Origin: an uncultured Eubacteriales bacterium
Lineage (GTDB): Bacteria > Bacillota > Clostridia > Christensenellales > Aristaeellaceae
DNA length: 64,000 nucleotides
NCBI GenBank assembly: GCA_902764875.1
Contig: CACWXP010000006.1
Coordinates: forward strand, 62,001-126,000
Direction: 5' to 3'
The position numbers and the translations under genes were made by a program. Positions 42,564 through 52,373 of this stretch are shown piece after piece; the first letter of the stretch is position 1, and every line of letters begins with the position of its first letter. The notes beneath the pieces were generated by a model. That model saw only the letters and a list, made by a program, of their open reading frames with translations, made no database searches and was not told the DNA's origin.

Positions 42564-43817
42564 CTATAAAACGTTTTTCAGCAATGACAGTGCGTTCGCC
42601 CGCGGTGACTCTGTACCGGTGTCGACAGTCAAATCATATCCGTCACGGGGATACAGGTACTCAGCGGAGGCCTCAGCTGATCCGGAGCATCTGTCGCCCC
42701 GTGCCTTTTCTCTTTCAATCAAAACCTCCGTCGGGCAGGTGACGTGTACCGTGCGTAAAGGATACGCATACAGCATTTCTTTCAGTTGCCTGAAGATCCG
42801 TTCGCTCGTAATTACGTGATCGATGATAACGCCCGAGCCTGCTCCCAGGATTTCCAGCGCATGCTGACACAGATCGCCAGAAACCGCGTAGACATCTTCC
42901 TCGTAGATGGTTTCCATCGGATCCGTTTTCATGAAATCATCAATTGAAACCATTTGATAGTCCTCGGAAGTCTGCTCTCGGATCAGCTTCTGCAGTTCTT
43001 TGGCCAGCGTGGATTTCCCGCTGCTGGAGGGCCCGTTCAGCAGGATGACCTGTTTCCCGGAAGAAACACCGCCGCACAATTTGCTTAATGCCGTGTATTC
43101 GCGCAGATACATGCCGCGCCGCATCTCATTGCTGTCGGCATAGGAGGCATGCTCTGAAAAGATCCGAATGATCTCATCCAGAGGAAGCCACCGGGGTTCC
43201 ATTCCCACTTCTTTTTCCCGTTCTGTCAGGTGAATGGCGGTTTCGTCGGTCACTTCACCGAAGAAATACCGGTTTACCCATTTGAAATCCTCGTAATACT
43301 CGTCGATTTCCAGCACGCATTCCGTCGGGCGGATCAGGAAGCCCGTTTCTTCCGCAACTTCCCGGATGCAGCATTCACGTTCGTCTTCGCCGGTTTCGAG
43401 TCCGCCGCCCGGCAGCATCCACTGTCCGGTGCGTGTCTCATAGGACAGCAAAAGCCGATTATCGCGGAGGATGATCCCCCGGCAGGCCGTGCGGGTTTTG
43501 TCCCACTTTCCGTAATAGTTGTCACCGACGATTTCCACGATTCTTCTGTATTCATTCCGCAGGGCGGTCATCTGCTCGACAATGTCAGGATTCCAGGAGA
43601 TCAGCGACGGAAGTTCCGCGCATGGAAATTCCGCGCACATTCCGCAGAACTGTACATGATGGTTCCTTGTGCAGGCATGCACTTTGCACCTGCCGGACTC
43701 CGCCCATTCCGGAACGTGCCCGTCCGCCTCAATGCAGCTGGGGCATCTTCCATCCAGCTTCTTGGGGCATGCAACGCAGCATTCCCCACAGGCGGTAATA
43801 GTTGAAAAGTCTGTCAT
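42564..43817 (-). CDS. DUF3795-Nudix-P-loop kinase triple fusion
   Basis: A 417-residue protein with three modules. Residues 1-75 are a Cys-rich DUF3795 module (CGECCVACPKKLDGRCPSC). Residues 105-235 are a Nudix hydrolase with a full Nudix box (GGLETGEDERECCIREVAEE then TGF). Residues 255-417 are a P-loop kinase like chloramphenicol phosphotransferase (LLNGPSSSGKST, then IDDFMK and VHVTCPTEVL). Each module keeps its catalytic or metal-binding residues. The third of three consecutive ATG codons is 7 bases from GGAGG, so I start at 43817. It ends 2 bases from the YoaP gene, convergent. Confidence 0.82.
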   Translation of the reverse strand: MTDFSTITACGECCVACPKKLDGRCPSCIEADGHVPEWAESGRCKVHACTRNHHVQFCGMCAEFPCAELPSLISWNPDIVEQMTALRNEYRRIVEIVGDNYYGKWDKTRTACRGIILRDNRLLLSYETRTGQWMLPGGGLETGEDERECCIREVAEETGFLIRPTECVLEIDEYYEDFKWVNRYFFGEVTDETAIHLTEREKEVGMEPRWLPLDEIIRIFSEHASYADSNEMRRGMYLREYTALSKLCGGVSSGKQVILLNGPSSSGKSTLAKELQKLIREQTSEDYQMVSIDDFMKTDPMETIYEEDVYAVSGDLCQHALEILGAGSGVIIDHVITSERIFRQLKEMLYAYPLRTVHVTCPTEVLIEREKARGDRCSGSAEASAEYLYPRDGYDLTVDTGTESPRANALSLLKNVL

Positions 43818-43902
43818 CATCATTCCTCCGGACGGAATTCGGATTCCCGAAGAAAACCCAATGGATCATGTCATGGGAACGGGCAAAGCAGGAAAAAACG
43901 GT

Positions 43903-44667
43903 TCAGATCACATTCAGCAGTTTTCGGCACAGCTGCACCAGATCATACCGGATGCCTTCCCGGCTGCGCCAGCCGCGGTTCGACCATTCTTCGCCTGACA
44001 GATCATCGCCTCCGTAGATCAGCGCGCCATAGCTGAAACGGCGGAACTGCGCGACAGCGATACAGCCCGCCTGCTCCATTTCCACGATCTTGGCGCCTTC
44101 CTCTTTCCGCAGCGCGATTCGATCCGGCGTCTCCCGGAAAATGGCGTCTGTCGTCCAGGTCAGGCCACGAAGGTAGGAGATTTCGTTTTCTTCCAGATAG
44201 CTGATGATCTTTTCGTTCGTTTCCTTCTCCGTATAGATCACTCTGGACGGTGCGATATACTGATAGGAAAACCCCTCATCGCGAATGGCTCCTTCAACGA
44301 CCAGAATCTGGCCGACGGCTATATTCCTGTCGAGCACACCGCCGCCCCCGCAGAACATGACCCTGGTAATCCCCATGGCATTGAACAGATCCAGGTTGCC
44401 TGCGCAGGCGGGACAGCCCACCTGTCCCAGGGTCAGCAGTACCTTCGGATCGTCGGTGAAACGATAAATCGGAACGGGGTTTTCACCCGGAATCACCAGA
44501 TCTTCAAAGATTGCTTCCTGATCCAGCAGCTTTCGGATAACTTCCGGAAAGAAAGTAATGACAAGTTTGTCCGTGTCCAATTTCGAACCTGCGAAATTGG
44601 TCGGGTTCAGTTTCGCCACCGGGTTGTCATCGAATTCCAGTATGGGGTATTCGTTCCTGCAGAGCAT
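43903..44667 (-). CDS. Nucleoside phosphorylase family protein
   Basis: A 254-residue PNP/UDP-family protein. LTLGQVGCPACAGNLDLF and VMFCGGGGVLDRNIAVGQIL correspond to the phosphate and base-binding region, IVEMEQAGCIAVAQF to the ribose-binding Met-Glu, and YGGDDLSGE to the catalytic Asp region. Substrate unknown. AGGAGGAGG precedes the start. It lies in a leftward group with the broken hydrolase upstream and the triple fusion downstream. Confidence 0.84.
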   Translation of the reverse strand: MLCRNEYPILEFDDNPVAKLNPTNFAGSKLDTDKLVITFFPEVIRKLLDQEAIFEDLVIPGENPVPIYRFTDDPKVLLTLGQVGCPACAGNLDLFNAMGITRVMFCGGGGVLDRNIAVGQILVVEGAIRDEGFSYQYIAPSRVIYTEKETNEKIISYLEENEISYLRGLTWTTDAIFRETPDRIALRKEEGAKIVEMEQAGCIAVAQFRRFSYGALIYGGDDLSGEEWSNRGWRSREGIRYDLVQLCRKLLNVI

Positions 44668-44685
44668 TGGCCATTTCCTCCTCCT

Positions 44686-45249
44686 TTATGGCAGATCTTC
44701 CCTGAGTACATACGCTTTAACGGTTTTCATCGTGTTTCTCATGTTTTTAATATCGAAGTCGACATCCCCGGTCTCCAGCGAATGATTGGCTTTTTTCGTT
44801 TCAACCAGAGGAATCCCCATCCGATGGCAGCATTCTTCAATCACCTTTGTATCCGCCCAGGGATCCGCAGTGCCATGAAATACAATGGAGTCACTGCCGG
44901 CGAACTGAAAAGTTGCCTCCACCGGGGTGAAAAGGATCTGGCGGCACGGAAGACGGTACCGGGCAGCGTAAGCGCCGCATACAACGGTTCCGACGCTCTT
45001 TCCGATCAGCAGGATCTCCGAATAGTCGCTCCATTGGATGTTTTTCAGTATTTCCTCAGCCTGCTCCAGCGCCATATACGCAGATTGCTGCATCTTCTCC
45101 GGATTCCCTTTTACGCCGGAGGGAAAGCCGGTATAGGGCACCGGAACAACCTCCTAGCCCAAGCCTTTAAGCAATTTCCAGCTGTAATACAGCAACGGCT
45201 TGTCGCAGGTATAGCCGATCCCGGGGAACAAACAGGCAATCTTTTTCAT
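44686..45249 (-). pseudogene. Alpha/beta hydrolase with in-frame amber stop
   Basis: Reading from the ATG at 45249, which has AAGGAG upstream, the frame gives MKKIACLFPGIGYTC and continues 31 codons before TAG at 45156-45154. It then resumes in the same frame with EVVPVPYTGFPSG. The downstream part holds the nucleophile elbow GKSVGTVV, the acid-loop HGTADPWAD and the His in ANHSLE. A single base change (for example TGG to TAG) would account for the break. A GTG at 45141 could restart a 151-residue protein lacking the first strand. Confidence 0.72.
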
Positions 45250-45323
45250 CGGCGGCAGTACTCCTTGTTATCTGTTGCTTTGGCGTTATGCCACAGCATC
45301 TGTAAACCAAAGCCATACTCGTT

Positions 45324-45352
45324 ATTATACTTGTTTTCTCTTGCTTTGTACA
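45324..45352 (-). promoter_or_regulatory. Promoter of the leftward hydrolase group
   Basis: On the minus strand TGTACA (45352-45347) and TATAAT (45329-45324) are spaced 17 bases, about 75 bases upstream of the hydrolase ATG. Confidence 0.5.
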
Positions 45353-45506
45353 CAAGTATTATCCTTTTCCTCCGCTCCCGCAGAGACGTTTTCAGCACTG
45401 ATATTGATTGGTATATGGTGAGTATTGTGAACGCCTGGCAAAAAGCTGTTATTTTTTTCGAAGATATGATATGATAGCGCTCAGCAATCCATAAGGGGGG
45501 AGACAG

Positions 45507-46436
45507 TTGATCTGTCAGAATATACTGGAAGCGGTCGGCAATACACCCATCGTACGGCTGAACCGGATGCCGGAGAAGGACAGCGCGGAAATCCTTGTGA
45601 AAGTAGAATCCCTGAACGTAGGCGGTTCCATCAAGACCCGGACCGCGCTGAACATGATTGAACAGGCGGAGAAGGAAGGCTTGATCGACCAGAACAGTAT
45701 TATCGTCGAGCCGACCAGCGGCAACCAGGGAATTGGCCTGGCACTTATCGGCGCGGTGAAGGGCTACCGGACAATCATCATCATGCCCGATTCCGTGAGC
45801 GAGGAACGGCGGAAGCTGGTGCGGCATTACGGAGCGGAGGTCAAGCTGATTCATGACACCGGCGACATCGGCAAATGCATGGAGGAATGCCTGAACGCAG
45901 CACTGAGCATGAAGAAAAGCAATCCGAATGTGTTTGTTCCCCAGCAGTTTGAAAACCCGAACAATACGCTGGCGCATAAAAAGCATACTGCGCTGGAGAT
46001 CATGGCGCAGGCAGCCAGGCCGATTCATGGCTTCTGCAGCGGCATCGGCACCGGCGGAACGCTGACGGGCATCGGCGAAGTGCTGAAGGCGCAGTACCCG
46101 GATATCCAAATCTGGGCAGTGGAGCCGGAGAACGCAGCGATCCTGGCAGGAGGGACTATCGGCACCCATCTGCAGATGGGGATCGGCGACGGGATTATTC
46201 CGGATATCCTGAACCGGGAAATCTATGACAATATCTATGTGGTTACGGATCAGGAAGCCATTGAGACCGCCCGGCGCCTGGCCCGGGAGGAAGGCCTGGT
46301 CTGCGGTATATCCAGCGGCACCAACGTGGCAGCAGCGCTGAAGCTGGCAAAGAAGCTTGGCCCCGGAAAGACTGTGGTGACGGTGCTGCCGGACACGGCG
46401 GAACGGTATTATTCAACCCAACTGTTCGGAGAATAA
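45507..46436 (+). CDS. Cysteine synthase family enzyme
   Basis: A 309-residue fold-type II PLP enzyme. The cofactor Lys is K43 in GGSIKTRTA, the phosphate cup is GIGTGGTLTG, and the substrate loop is EPTSGNQGIGLA, where classical CysK has SGNTG. It probably makes cysteine from an activated serine and sulfide, but the Thr to Gln change leaves the substrate open. The start is TTG at 45507 after AGGGGGGAG. It is divergent from the hydrolase group. Confidence 0.85.
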   Translation: MICQNILEAVGNTPIVRLNRMPEKDSAEILVKVESLNVGGSIKTRTALNMIEQAEKEGLIDQNSIIVEPTSGNQGIGLALIGAVKGYRTIIIMPDSVSEERRKLVRHYGAEVKLIHDTGDIGKCMEECLNAALSMKKSNPNVFVPQQFENPNNTLAHKKHTALEIMAQAARPIHGFCSGIGTGGTLTGIGEVLKAQYPDIQIWAVEPENAAILAGGTIGTHLQMGIGDGIIPDILNREIYDNIYVVTDQEAIETARRLAREEGLVCGISSGTNVAAALKLAKKLGPGKTVVTVLPDTAERYYSTQLFGE

Positions 46437-46554
46437 CTTTGCGCATACCGGCTGGTGATTGGTTGACAACAGAACATGTTTTTGGCGATTTGCAGCTTTC
46501 AATATTGCAAGTCGCTATTTTTGCGGTCAAAATGAAAGGATGTGTGTTGAAAGC

Positions 46555-46583
46555 TTGTTCATACAGTTGTTTTATAGTAAAAT
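46555..46583 (+). promoter_or_regulatory. Promoter of the secreted-protein group
   Basis: TTGTTC (46555-46560) and TAAAAT (46578-46583), 17-base spacer, about 65 bases ahead of the first secreted protein gene. Confidence 0.65.
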
Positions 46584-46647
46584 TATGGCAGTTGCTTTTA
46601 TAAGCGGGAACGGAAACGGCAATACGGAAAGCGAGGCTTGAAGAACC

Positions 46648-48222
46648 ATGAGAAAACTGACGGCTGTTCTGCTGACTCTGGTGATGATCTTTTCCTGTGC
46701 ATTTGCATGCGCGGAGGAGGGAACAGAGGCTTCGGAAAGCATGATCGGGATTATTTCCGCCATGCAGAACGAAGTGGATCTGCTTCTTTCAAAGGCGGAG
46801 ATTATCGGATATATTAACGAAGGGTTGCTGCCCGTTCCGTACAACAAGAGCTATAACCTGGCGGACTACGAAAGCCTGAAGGCACAAGCGGAAGAAAACC
46901 GGAGGAACAGAGATGCGGCGCCTGAAGAAATGTCCGACGACCCATCTGCTGAGATTGCTATTACGGTTGGCGATGAAAAGATCAGCGCAGCGGAACTGAA
47001 GGATGAGATCCGGCTGGAACTGATTCGATCCGCCCTGGAATGCGCGGGATACGGGTACGAATACGATACCGTGGATCCGGAGAACATTGCCGACCGGGCG
47101 GATATCGTTGCATTCGATCTGGAACTGCGGGCGGTGGTTCAGGAACAGGCCCGAAAACTCGGTGCGGACGTTCTGACCCCGGAAGCGGAAGAAGCGGTTG
47201 AGAAGGAAGTTCAGGAGACATGGGACCGGTATACAGCGATTGCGCGCAGCGACAACGGAATGGCTTTCCTTCCCGCGGGAGAATACGAACCGGTGGAGGG
47301 AAATCCGGAAGAAACCCTTGAACGCTATTTTGCCAGCTTCGGCCTGACAAAGGACACCCTGCGGCGGATTGCAGCGGCGGAACAGACTGACACGCAGGTG
47401 GAGACCGTCGTGATCGCCGGAAAGGGTCTCAAAACCCGGGATGAAATCATCGATTACTATACGGACTGGATTCTGGAACGGTATGACGAGATGAATCCCG
47501 TGCGGAACAACGACGTGATCAATCGGGTGATTCAGGAACTTGCGGGCGACGGTGCTTTTTCAGCCATTGCCGGAGACTGGTACGAAGACGAGATCATGAT
47601 GAGTATCTCAAACACGGGACGGTTTGTCGTCGGATGGAACGACGGCGACTGGACCGGAACGCTGGAAGCGGAGCAGATCACGAACACAGAAGGGGAGGAG
47701 ATCACCGCCTACCGGATGATTTCGGACGATCCGAAAGCGAATTCCTGGAAGAATCCGGAGCTTGTGCCGGACATCTATTATCCGGGCAAGCTGACGCTGA
47801 CACGGGACGGAACACCGGTGGACACCTTCTTCAACGCGCCGGTTCGTGTTGAAGACATGGCCGGGGAGGACCTGGCGAATTACGAACCTTACACGCTGAT
47901 TGACAACGCGGGCGGGGAGGAAGGGGCTGCCATCTTTATGCTGACCCTTCTTCGCCCGGCGAGAGACGTTGCGGTGATGCAGATGTATAACCAGGGATTT
48001 GACGAAGAAGGAACCTTCGGATACGACGGCGATACGCTGGAATGGTGGGCGGCAGTTGACTCCCGGACACAAATTGTTGTAAAACATATGTTTGAGGGCG
48101 ACCTGCCGGAACTGTCGATCTCCTTCATCGCAGAGGACGACACGTCTTATAACTTTGCTGTCGAGATCAGCGGCGGGAACGGGGAAATGATTCTGACACC
48201 TCTGGAGCCTTTGAACGGATAA
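46648..48222 (+). CDS. Secreted SurA-like protein
   Basis: A 524-residue exported protein. The signal peptide (1-22) ends at ACAEEG. Residues 100-260 recall the helical SurA/trigger-type chaperone region (ITVGDEKISAAELKDEIRLE, VVQEQARKLGADVLTPEAEE), with no parvulin isomerase domain visible. The C-terminal half is beta-rich and unassigned (GDWYEDEIMMSISNTGRFVV). It is probably an extracytoplasmic folding or substrate-binding factor. The upstream ribosome site is weak. Confidence 0.55.
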   Translation: MRKLTAVLLTLVMIFSCAFACAEEGTEASESMIGIISAMQNEVDLLLSKAEIIGYINEGLLPVPYNKSYNLADYESLKAQAEENRRNRDAAPEEMSDDPSAEIAITVGDEKISAAELKDEIRLELIRSALECAGYGYEYDTVDPENIADRADIVAFDLELRAVVQEQARKLGADVLTPEAEEAVEKEVQETWDRYTAIARSDNGMAFLPAGEYEPVEGNPEETLERYFASFGLTKDTLRRIAAAEQTDTQVETVVIAGKGLKTRDEIIDYYTDWILERYDEMNPVRNNDVINRVIQELAGDGAFSAIAGDWYEDEIMMSISNTGRFVVGWNDGDWTGTLEAEQITNTEGEEITAYRMISDDPKANSWKNPELVPDIYYPGKLTLTRDGTPVDTFFNAPVRVEDMAGEDLANYEPYTLIDNAGGEEGAAIFMLTLLRPARDVAVMQMYNQGFDEEGTFGYDGDTLEWWAAVDSRTQIVVKHMFEGDLPELSISFIAEDDTSYNFAVEISGGNGEMILTPLEPLNG

Positions 48223-48301
48223 AGGGGCGGGAGGATAAAACGCCGGAATGCAAGAGGAATTCATTCAGGCAGAAAAAAAGGCCTGACAAAGGAGAAAAAT
48301 G

Positions 48302-50083
48302 ATGAGAAAACCTGCAAGTATACTTTTGGCAATCTTCATGGTTTTGCTGCTGATGCTCGGCAGCGCGGGGGCGGAGGAAGCTCTTTCCCACACCCTGGCC
48401 GGAGAAATGGATACGGTGAAGACAAAGCACGACAACGGCTTTATCAAAACCGAAGCCATCGACGAAAAAGATCCGCATTCTGGCTGGGGCCTGGGTGAAT
48501 TCACCATTCAGGGATTCAGCGAGATGACGGAGGAAGCGGACGGAACGCCCGTGTTCCTGATGAAGGAAGGCGACGAGATTACACTGCACTTCCGGCTGAA
48601 ACAGGACATTGACGCACTGAACGGAGACAGCAATCTGCGGATCAACGAGGACAAGAACGGATACGACACTGCCTTTGATGTCAAGAATATCAATTTCGGC
48701 AGAGGCTGCCTGATCCTGCAGAAAACGGACAGCGACGGTCATGTAAACGAGCTGGCGGTGATTCCTGACTTCCTTACCCAGGCGGCGGAGAACTCCGACG
48801 CAGTGACGATCGGTCCGCTGGAGAAAGGAAGTTACAACGGGCAGCTGGACTACGAGATGCGGTATAAACGGACTTTGGGGATTCCCGGATACCACGATTA
48901 CAAGATTCCGCTGAGTTTCAAAATTAAAAATGAGGAGGAATACAATCAATCCGTCATCGAACCGGTTGGAATCAGCTTGTCGGTAACTCCCTACGCAGAT
49001 TCGGGCACTACCGATGCGGCAGCCGGTACCACCGGTGCGGCAGCGGACACTGCAGGCACCACCACAACCACGAGCACCGGTACAGCCACGGGTACAACTG
49101 CCGCGGCAACGGGTACTTCTGCCTCACAGAGCAAGGCGGTACTTCCGATCATTCTCGGGGCGCTGGTTTTCGTGCTGATTGTCGTTTCCATCATCCTGCA
49201 CCAAAAAGAGAAGAAAGAGCGCGGGAACGGAGAGGAATCGGGAGCAAAGAAAACAGGACTGCTCCGGAAAATATGTACCATCGTGGCACTGCTGCTGGTT
49301 GTGGTTTTGTGCATTGTATGGCTGAGACCGATCTTATCCAGCGCGGACACCTATCGGCATTCGATTACCTTCCTGGAGGAACGGCTGGAGTACGCGAACA
49401 AACTGGTGGCCGGATCTGCCAGCGCTTCGTTTATCATCAGCATGTTCCCGGACGATACGGGAACGCCCATCGCCAACCAGCTGGCGAAGATTTCCAGCTG
49501 CCTGCTGGTGGTTGATTCCGCGATCCTGCTGGAGAAATACATGATGACCGCGCTGGGCCTTGTGGCCAGCATCGTGATCTTCCCGCTGGCCTGTCTGCTG
49601 GGGATCGGAGCGGTGCTGATTCAGACGGACTACCGGAAGAAACTGGCGGAATACGCCGTGCGGGTTGCGATCTTCGGTATCTGCATTATGCTGGTGATGC
49701 CCCTGGGCTGCATCGGCGGGCGGGCTGTTGAGGACCTGAACAGGGATTCCATCAACCGCGCCATGACCAACGCGAGGGAAGCCAACAGCATTGTGGATCA
49801 GATTCCGGAAGGTGAGAAACAGAACATATTCGGAAAGGTCGGGGAGTTTTTCACGAACATCTGGAACAGTGCCAACCAGGCCTACGACTGGGCGAAAACA
49901 GTTCTGGCCAACTATCTGTCTTCGGTGGCTGTGATGCTTGTGACAACGATCGCGGTGCCGATTATTCTGCTGCTGGCATTTATATGGACGGTGAAATATC
50001 TGACCAGGAAGGATTTTGCCGCACTGATCCTCAGCAGCATCGGCGCGGGGGAAGATGACAGGCCGGAAGAGACGGCATCATGA
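48302..50083 (+). CDS. Membrane protein with signal peptide and ectodomain
   Basis: A 593-residue protein of unknown function. A signal peptide (1-24) leads to an ectodomain of about 210 residues, a Thr/Ala/Gly linker (about 235-275), then a transmembrane helix, a charged loop, and several more helices in the C-terminal half (RYHSITFLEERLEYANKL-like loop, then VASIVIFPLACLLGIG). The C-terminal membrane region looks like a conserved module in its own right. Two tandem ATGs occur; the second (48302) is better spaced from GGAG. It is in one direction with the genes on either side. Confidence 0.6.
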   Translation: MRKPASILLAIFMVLLLMLGSAGAEEALSHTLAGEMDTVKTKHDNGFIKTEAIDEKDPHSGWGLGEFTIQGFSEMTEEADGTPVFLMKEGDEITLHFRLKQDIDALNGDSNLRINEDKNGYDTAFDVKNINFGRGCLILQKTDSDGHVNELAVIPDFLTQAAENSDAVTIGPLEKGSYNGQLDYEMRYKRTLGIPGYHDYKIPLSFKIKNEEEYNQSVIEPVGISLSVTPYADSGTTDAAAGTTGAAADTAGTTTTTSTGTATGTTAAATGTSASQSKAVLPIILGALVFVLIVVSIILHQKEKKERGNGEESGAKKTGLLRKICTIVALLLVVVLCIVWLRPILSSADTYRHSITFLEERLEYANKLVAGSASASFIISMFPDDTGTPIANQLAKISSCLLVVDSAILLEKYMMTALGLVASIVIFPLACLLGIGAVLIQTDYRKKLAEYAVRVAIFGICIMLVMPLGCIGGRAVEDLNRDSINRAMTNAREANSIVDQIPEGEKQNIFGKVGEFFTNIWNSANQAYDWAKTVLANYLSSVAVMLVTTIAVPIILLLAFIWTVKYLTRKDFAALILSSIGAGEDDRPEETAS

Positions 50084-50109
50084 TCAACCAATGAAGGCGG
50101 AACAACAGG

Positions 50110-51432
50110 ATGAAAAAGGTTATTGCGATTCTGACGGTACTGGTTCTCATTCTGAGCTGCGGATTCTGCTTTGCGGAGGCTGACGGTACGCAGGCGGAGG
50201 CGACAGAAGCGAAGCCATATACCCTTGAGCAGGTTGTGATTCTGAGCCGGCACAACCTGCGGGCACCGCTTTCGAGCAACGGATCGGTTCCCAACGATTT
50301 GACGCCCCATTCCTGGATTCAATGGACCGGCAAATCCAGCGAACTGACCCTGAAGGGCGGGATGGAAGAAACAAGCATGGGCCAGTACTTCAGAAAATGG
50401 CTGGACGCGGAAGGACTGATTCCGGAAAACAGCATTCCGGAGGAAGGAGAGGTTCGTTTTAATGCCCGCGACAAGCAGCGCTGCCGGGCAATGGCGAAAT
50501 ACTTCGCCGTTGGGATGCTCCCGCTGGCGGATATTGAGGTCGAGCATCCCGGAGACGATCGCGGCACGGAAGACTTCATGAAGCCTGCCATTCATTTTTG
50601 GACCGAGGGCTATGCCGCGGACGCAACAGCCCAGGTGGCTGCTATGGGCGGGGAAGCAGGCTTTGAAGGCCTTGCCGAACAGACACGGGACGCGATTAAA
50701 CTGATCATGGATACGGTCGACATGCAGGACAGTGAAATCTATCAGAGCGGCCAATACGGCGATCTGCTTACCGACGCATCCGGATACAAGATCGAAGAAG
50801 CCAAGGAACCGGACGTTACCGGAGCGATCAAGACAGCCAGCCAGGTTGCCGACGCGCTGATTCTGCAGTATTACGAGGATCCCGACGCAACGGAGGCAGC
50901 CTTCGGACATACGCTGACCGAAGAAGACTGGGCAGCTATCGGGCAGCTTCAGACGACCTTCCTGGAGATGCGACACGGTGCGCCGATTGTGGCTTTGAAC
51001 ATTACGCATCCCCTGATTCAGGAACTTGAGAAAGAACTGAAGAACGAAAAACGCAAGTTCAGCTTTTTCTGCGCTCATGACGTGACTGTTCTCGGCACCT
51101 GTACCGCCCTGGGCGTCAATCCTTATACACTGCCGAACAGCATCGAGACCAAGACGCCGATCGGAGTGAAGCTGATGTTTGAACGCCTGCGGGATGCGGA
51201 AGGAAAGGCCTGGTACCGGGTAAGCCTGGTATATCGCAACACGGAGCAGATTCGCAGCGGCGAAATGCTGACACTGGACAATCCGCCCATGAAATACGAA
51301 CTGAGTTTTGAGGGCGTTGAAGCGAACGGGGACGGACTGATTTCCGAAGCGGATCTCTTCGGACTGTTTGACCGTGTGATTGAAGCCTACGACGCACTGG
51401 AAGAGTTCTACGCACCGGCTGATGCGGCGTAA
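50110..51432 (+). CDS. Secreted histidine acid phosphatase, Agp-like
   Basis: A 440-residue exported phosphatase. After the signal peptide (1-22), the active-site motif is SRHNLRAPL, the variant seen in glucose-1-phosphatase Agp rather than the RHGxRxP of phytases. The partner motif is CAHDVTVLG. RFNARDKQRCRAMAKY lies between, as expected. It would hydrolyse sugar phosphates or other organic phosphates outside the cell. A C-terminal ANGDGLISEADLFGLF segment resembles a calcium-binding EF-hand loop. Confidence 0.86.
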   Translation: MKKVIAILTVLVLILSCGFCFAEADGTQAEATEAKPYTLEQVVILSRHNLRAPLSSNGSVPNDLTPHSWIQWTGKSSELTLKGGMEETSMGQYFRKWLDAEGLIPENSIPEEGEVRFNARDKQRCRAMAKYFAVGMLPLADIEVEHPGDDRGTEDFMKPAIHFWTEGYAADATAQVAAMGGEAGFEGLAEQTRDAIKLIMDTVDMQDSEIYQSGQYGDLLTDASGYKIEEAKEPDVTGAIKTASQVADALILQYYEDPDATEAAFGHTLTEEDWAAIGQLQTTFLEMRHGAPIVALNITHPLIQELEKELKNEKRKFSFFCAHDVTVLGTCTALGVNPYTLPNSIETKTPIGVKLMFERLRDAEGKAWYRVSLVYRNTEQIRSGEMLTLDNPPMKYELSFEGVEANGDGLISEADLFGLFDRVIEAYDALEEFYAPADAA

Positions 51433-51449
51433 GGGAGAGAACGTACGTT

Positions 51450-52373
51450 TTACGATAAAGCAGCGGCGTTTATATGCTCACGAGGGGCTCTCATGATGTT
51501 CCAGCACAGGGCAGCGCCTTCGAAATCGTGAGCTTTTACAGCGTTCAGAGATTCTGATATATACCCGGCATCCGTCTTTACGATTTCTTTATCGTAATTG
51601 ATTTCGATGCCGGGATATTTTTCACACGGCAAATTTTCAATGACATCCAGCTGTGTGTGGAGAAACGCAGCGTCCGTATCCAAACGAATCTTTCCGACAG
51701 CATCCGGCACAGCCTTTTCAAACAGAGAAAGTTCGTAACCGACGCCGGCAGGCGCTTCGGTTCTTCGGTACAGCATGGGTTTAATGAAATCCGCATTTCG
51801 GGTGATCAGCGCATAATTCTGGCCGACCAGACGGCTGACGACGGGCGCAAACAGATCCAGACCGACAATCAAACCACGGCACCTGAAGTATTCCGCGATT
51901 TCACAGACCGAATCGGCGATGATCTGTTCTTTCACCTCAATAAAACGCTGAGCCAACGGATCTTTCAGGACTAAGGTCCCGTTCATCGGCCAGGATGCAA
52001 TATCGAAGAAATGATCTTTCCTGGATTCGTACAGTTTCCGTACTTCATCCGGATTTACGCCTTTACGGAGGAAAAGACTTCTGCAATGTGCACAGGCACA
52101 GCTCAGAATTCCGGAAACGCCGGAAACAAAGGACTGGGTTCTGATTCTGTCGAGAAAAACGCCATCAAAACCGCAGGAGGAGAAAAACTTTTCATATCGT
52201 TCCCTGACAATCTGTATGTTTAGGGGAGACGAGGGACAGACAAAATGAAAAGTTTCGCTGTCATCGACTTCGGGCACGGGAAGCGGGTTCCCGAAAATGT
52301 CTATTGCAGGATCCGGAAGGAAAACATCCGGAATTCCGGAAAAAACAGGGAGTCAAAGCAGCATTTTTTTCAT
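51450..52373 (-). pseudogene. TIM-barrel-like gene interrupted by TGA
   Basis: From the ATG at 52373, with GAGG 8 to 10 bases upstream, the frame reads MKKMLL and then TGA at 52355-52353. It continues in frame with sensible protein (GIPDVFLPDPAIDIFGNP) into a long open region. That region shows FDGVFLDRIRTQSF, a CxC..C cluster (CACAHC), and GLDLFAPVVSRLVGQNY, which recall glycoside-hydrolase-like TIM barrels, though I cannot name the family. A GTG at 52277 could start a 275-residue product but has no ribosome site. The gene appears to be disabled by one base change. Confidence 0.6.
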
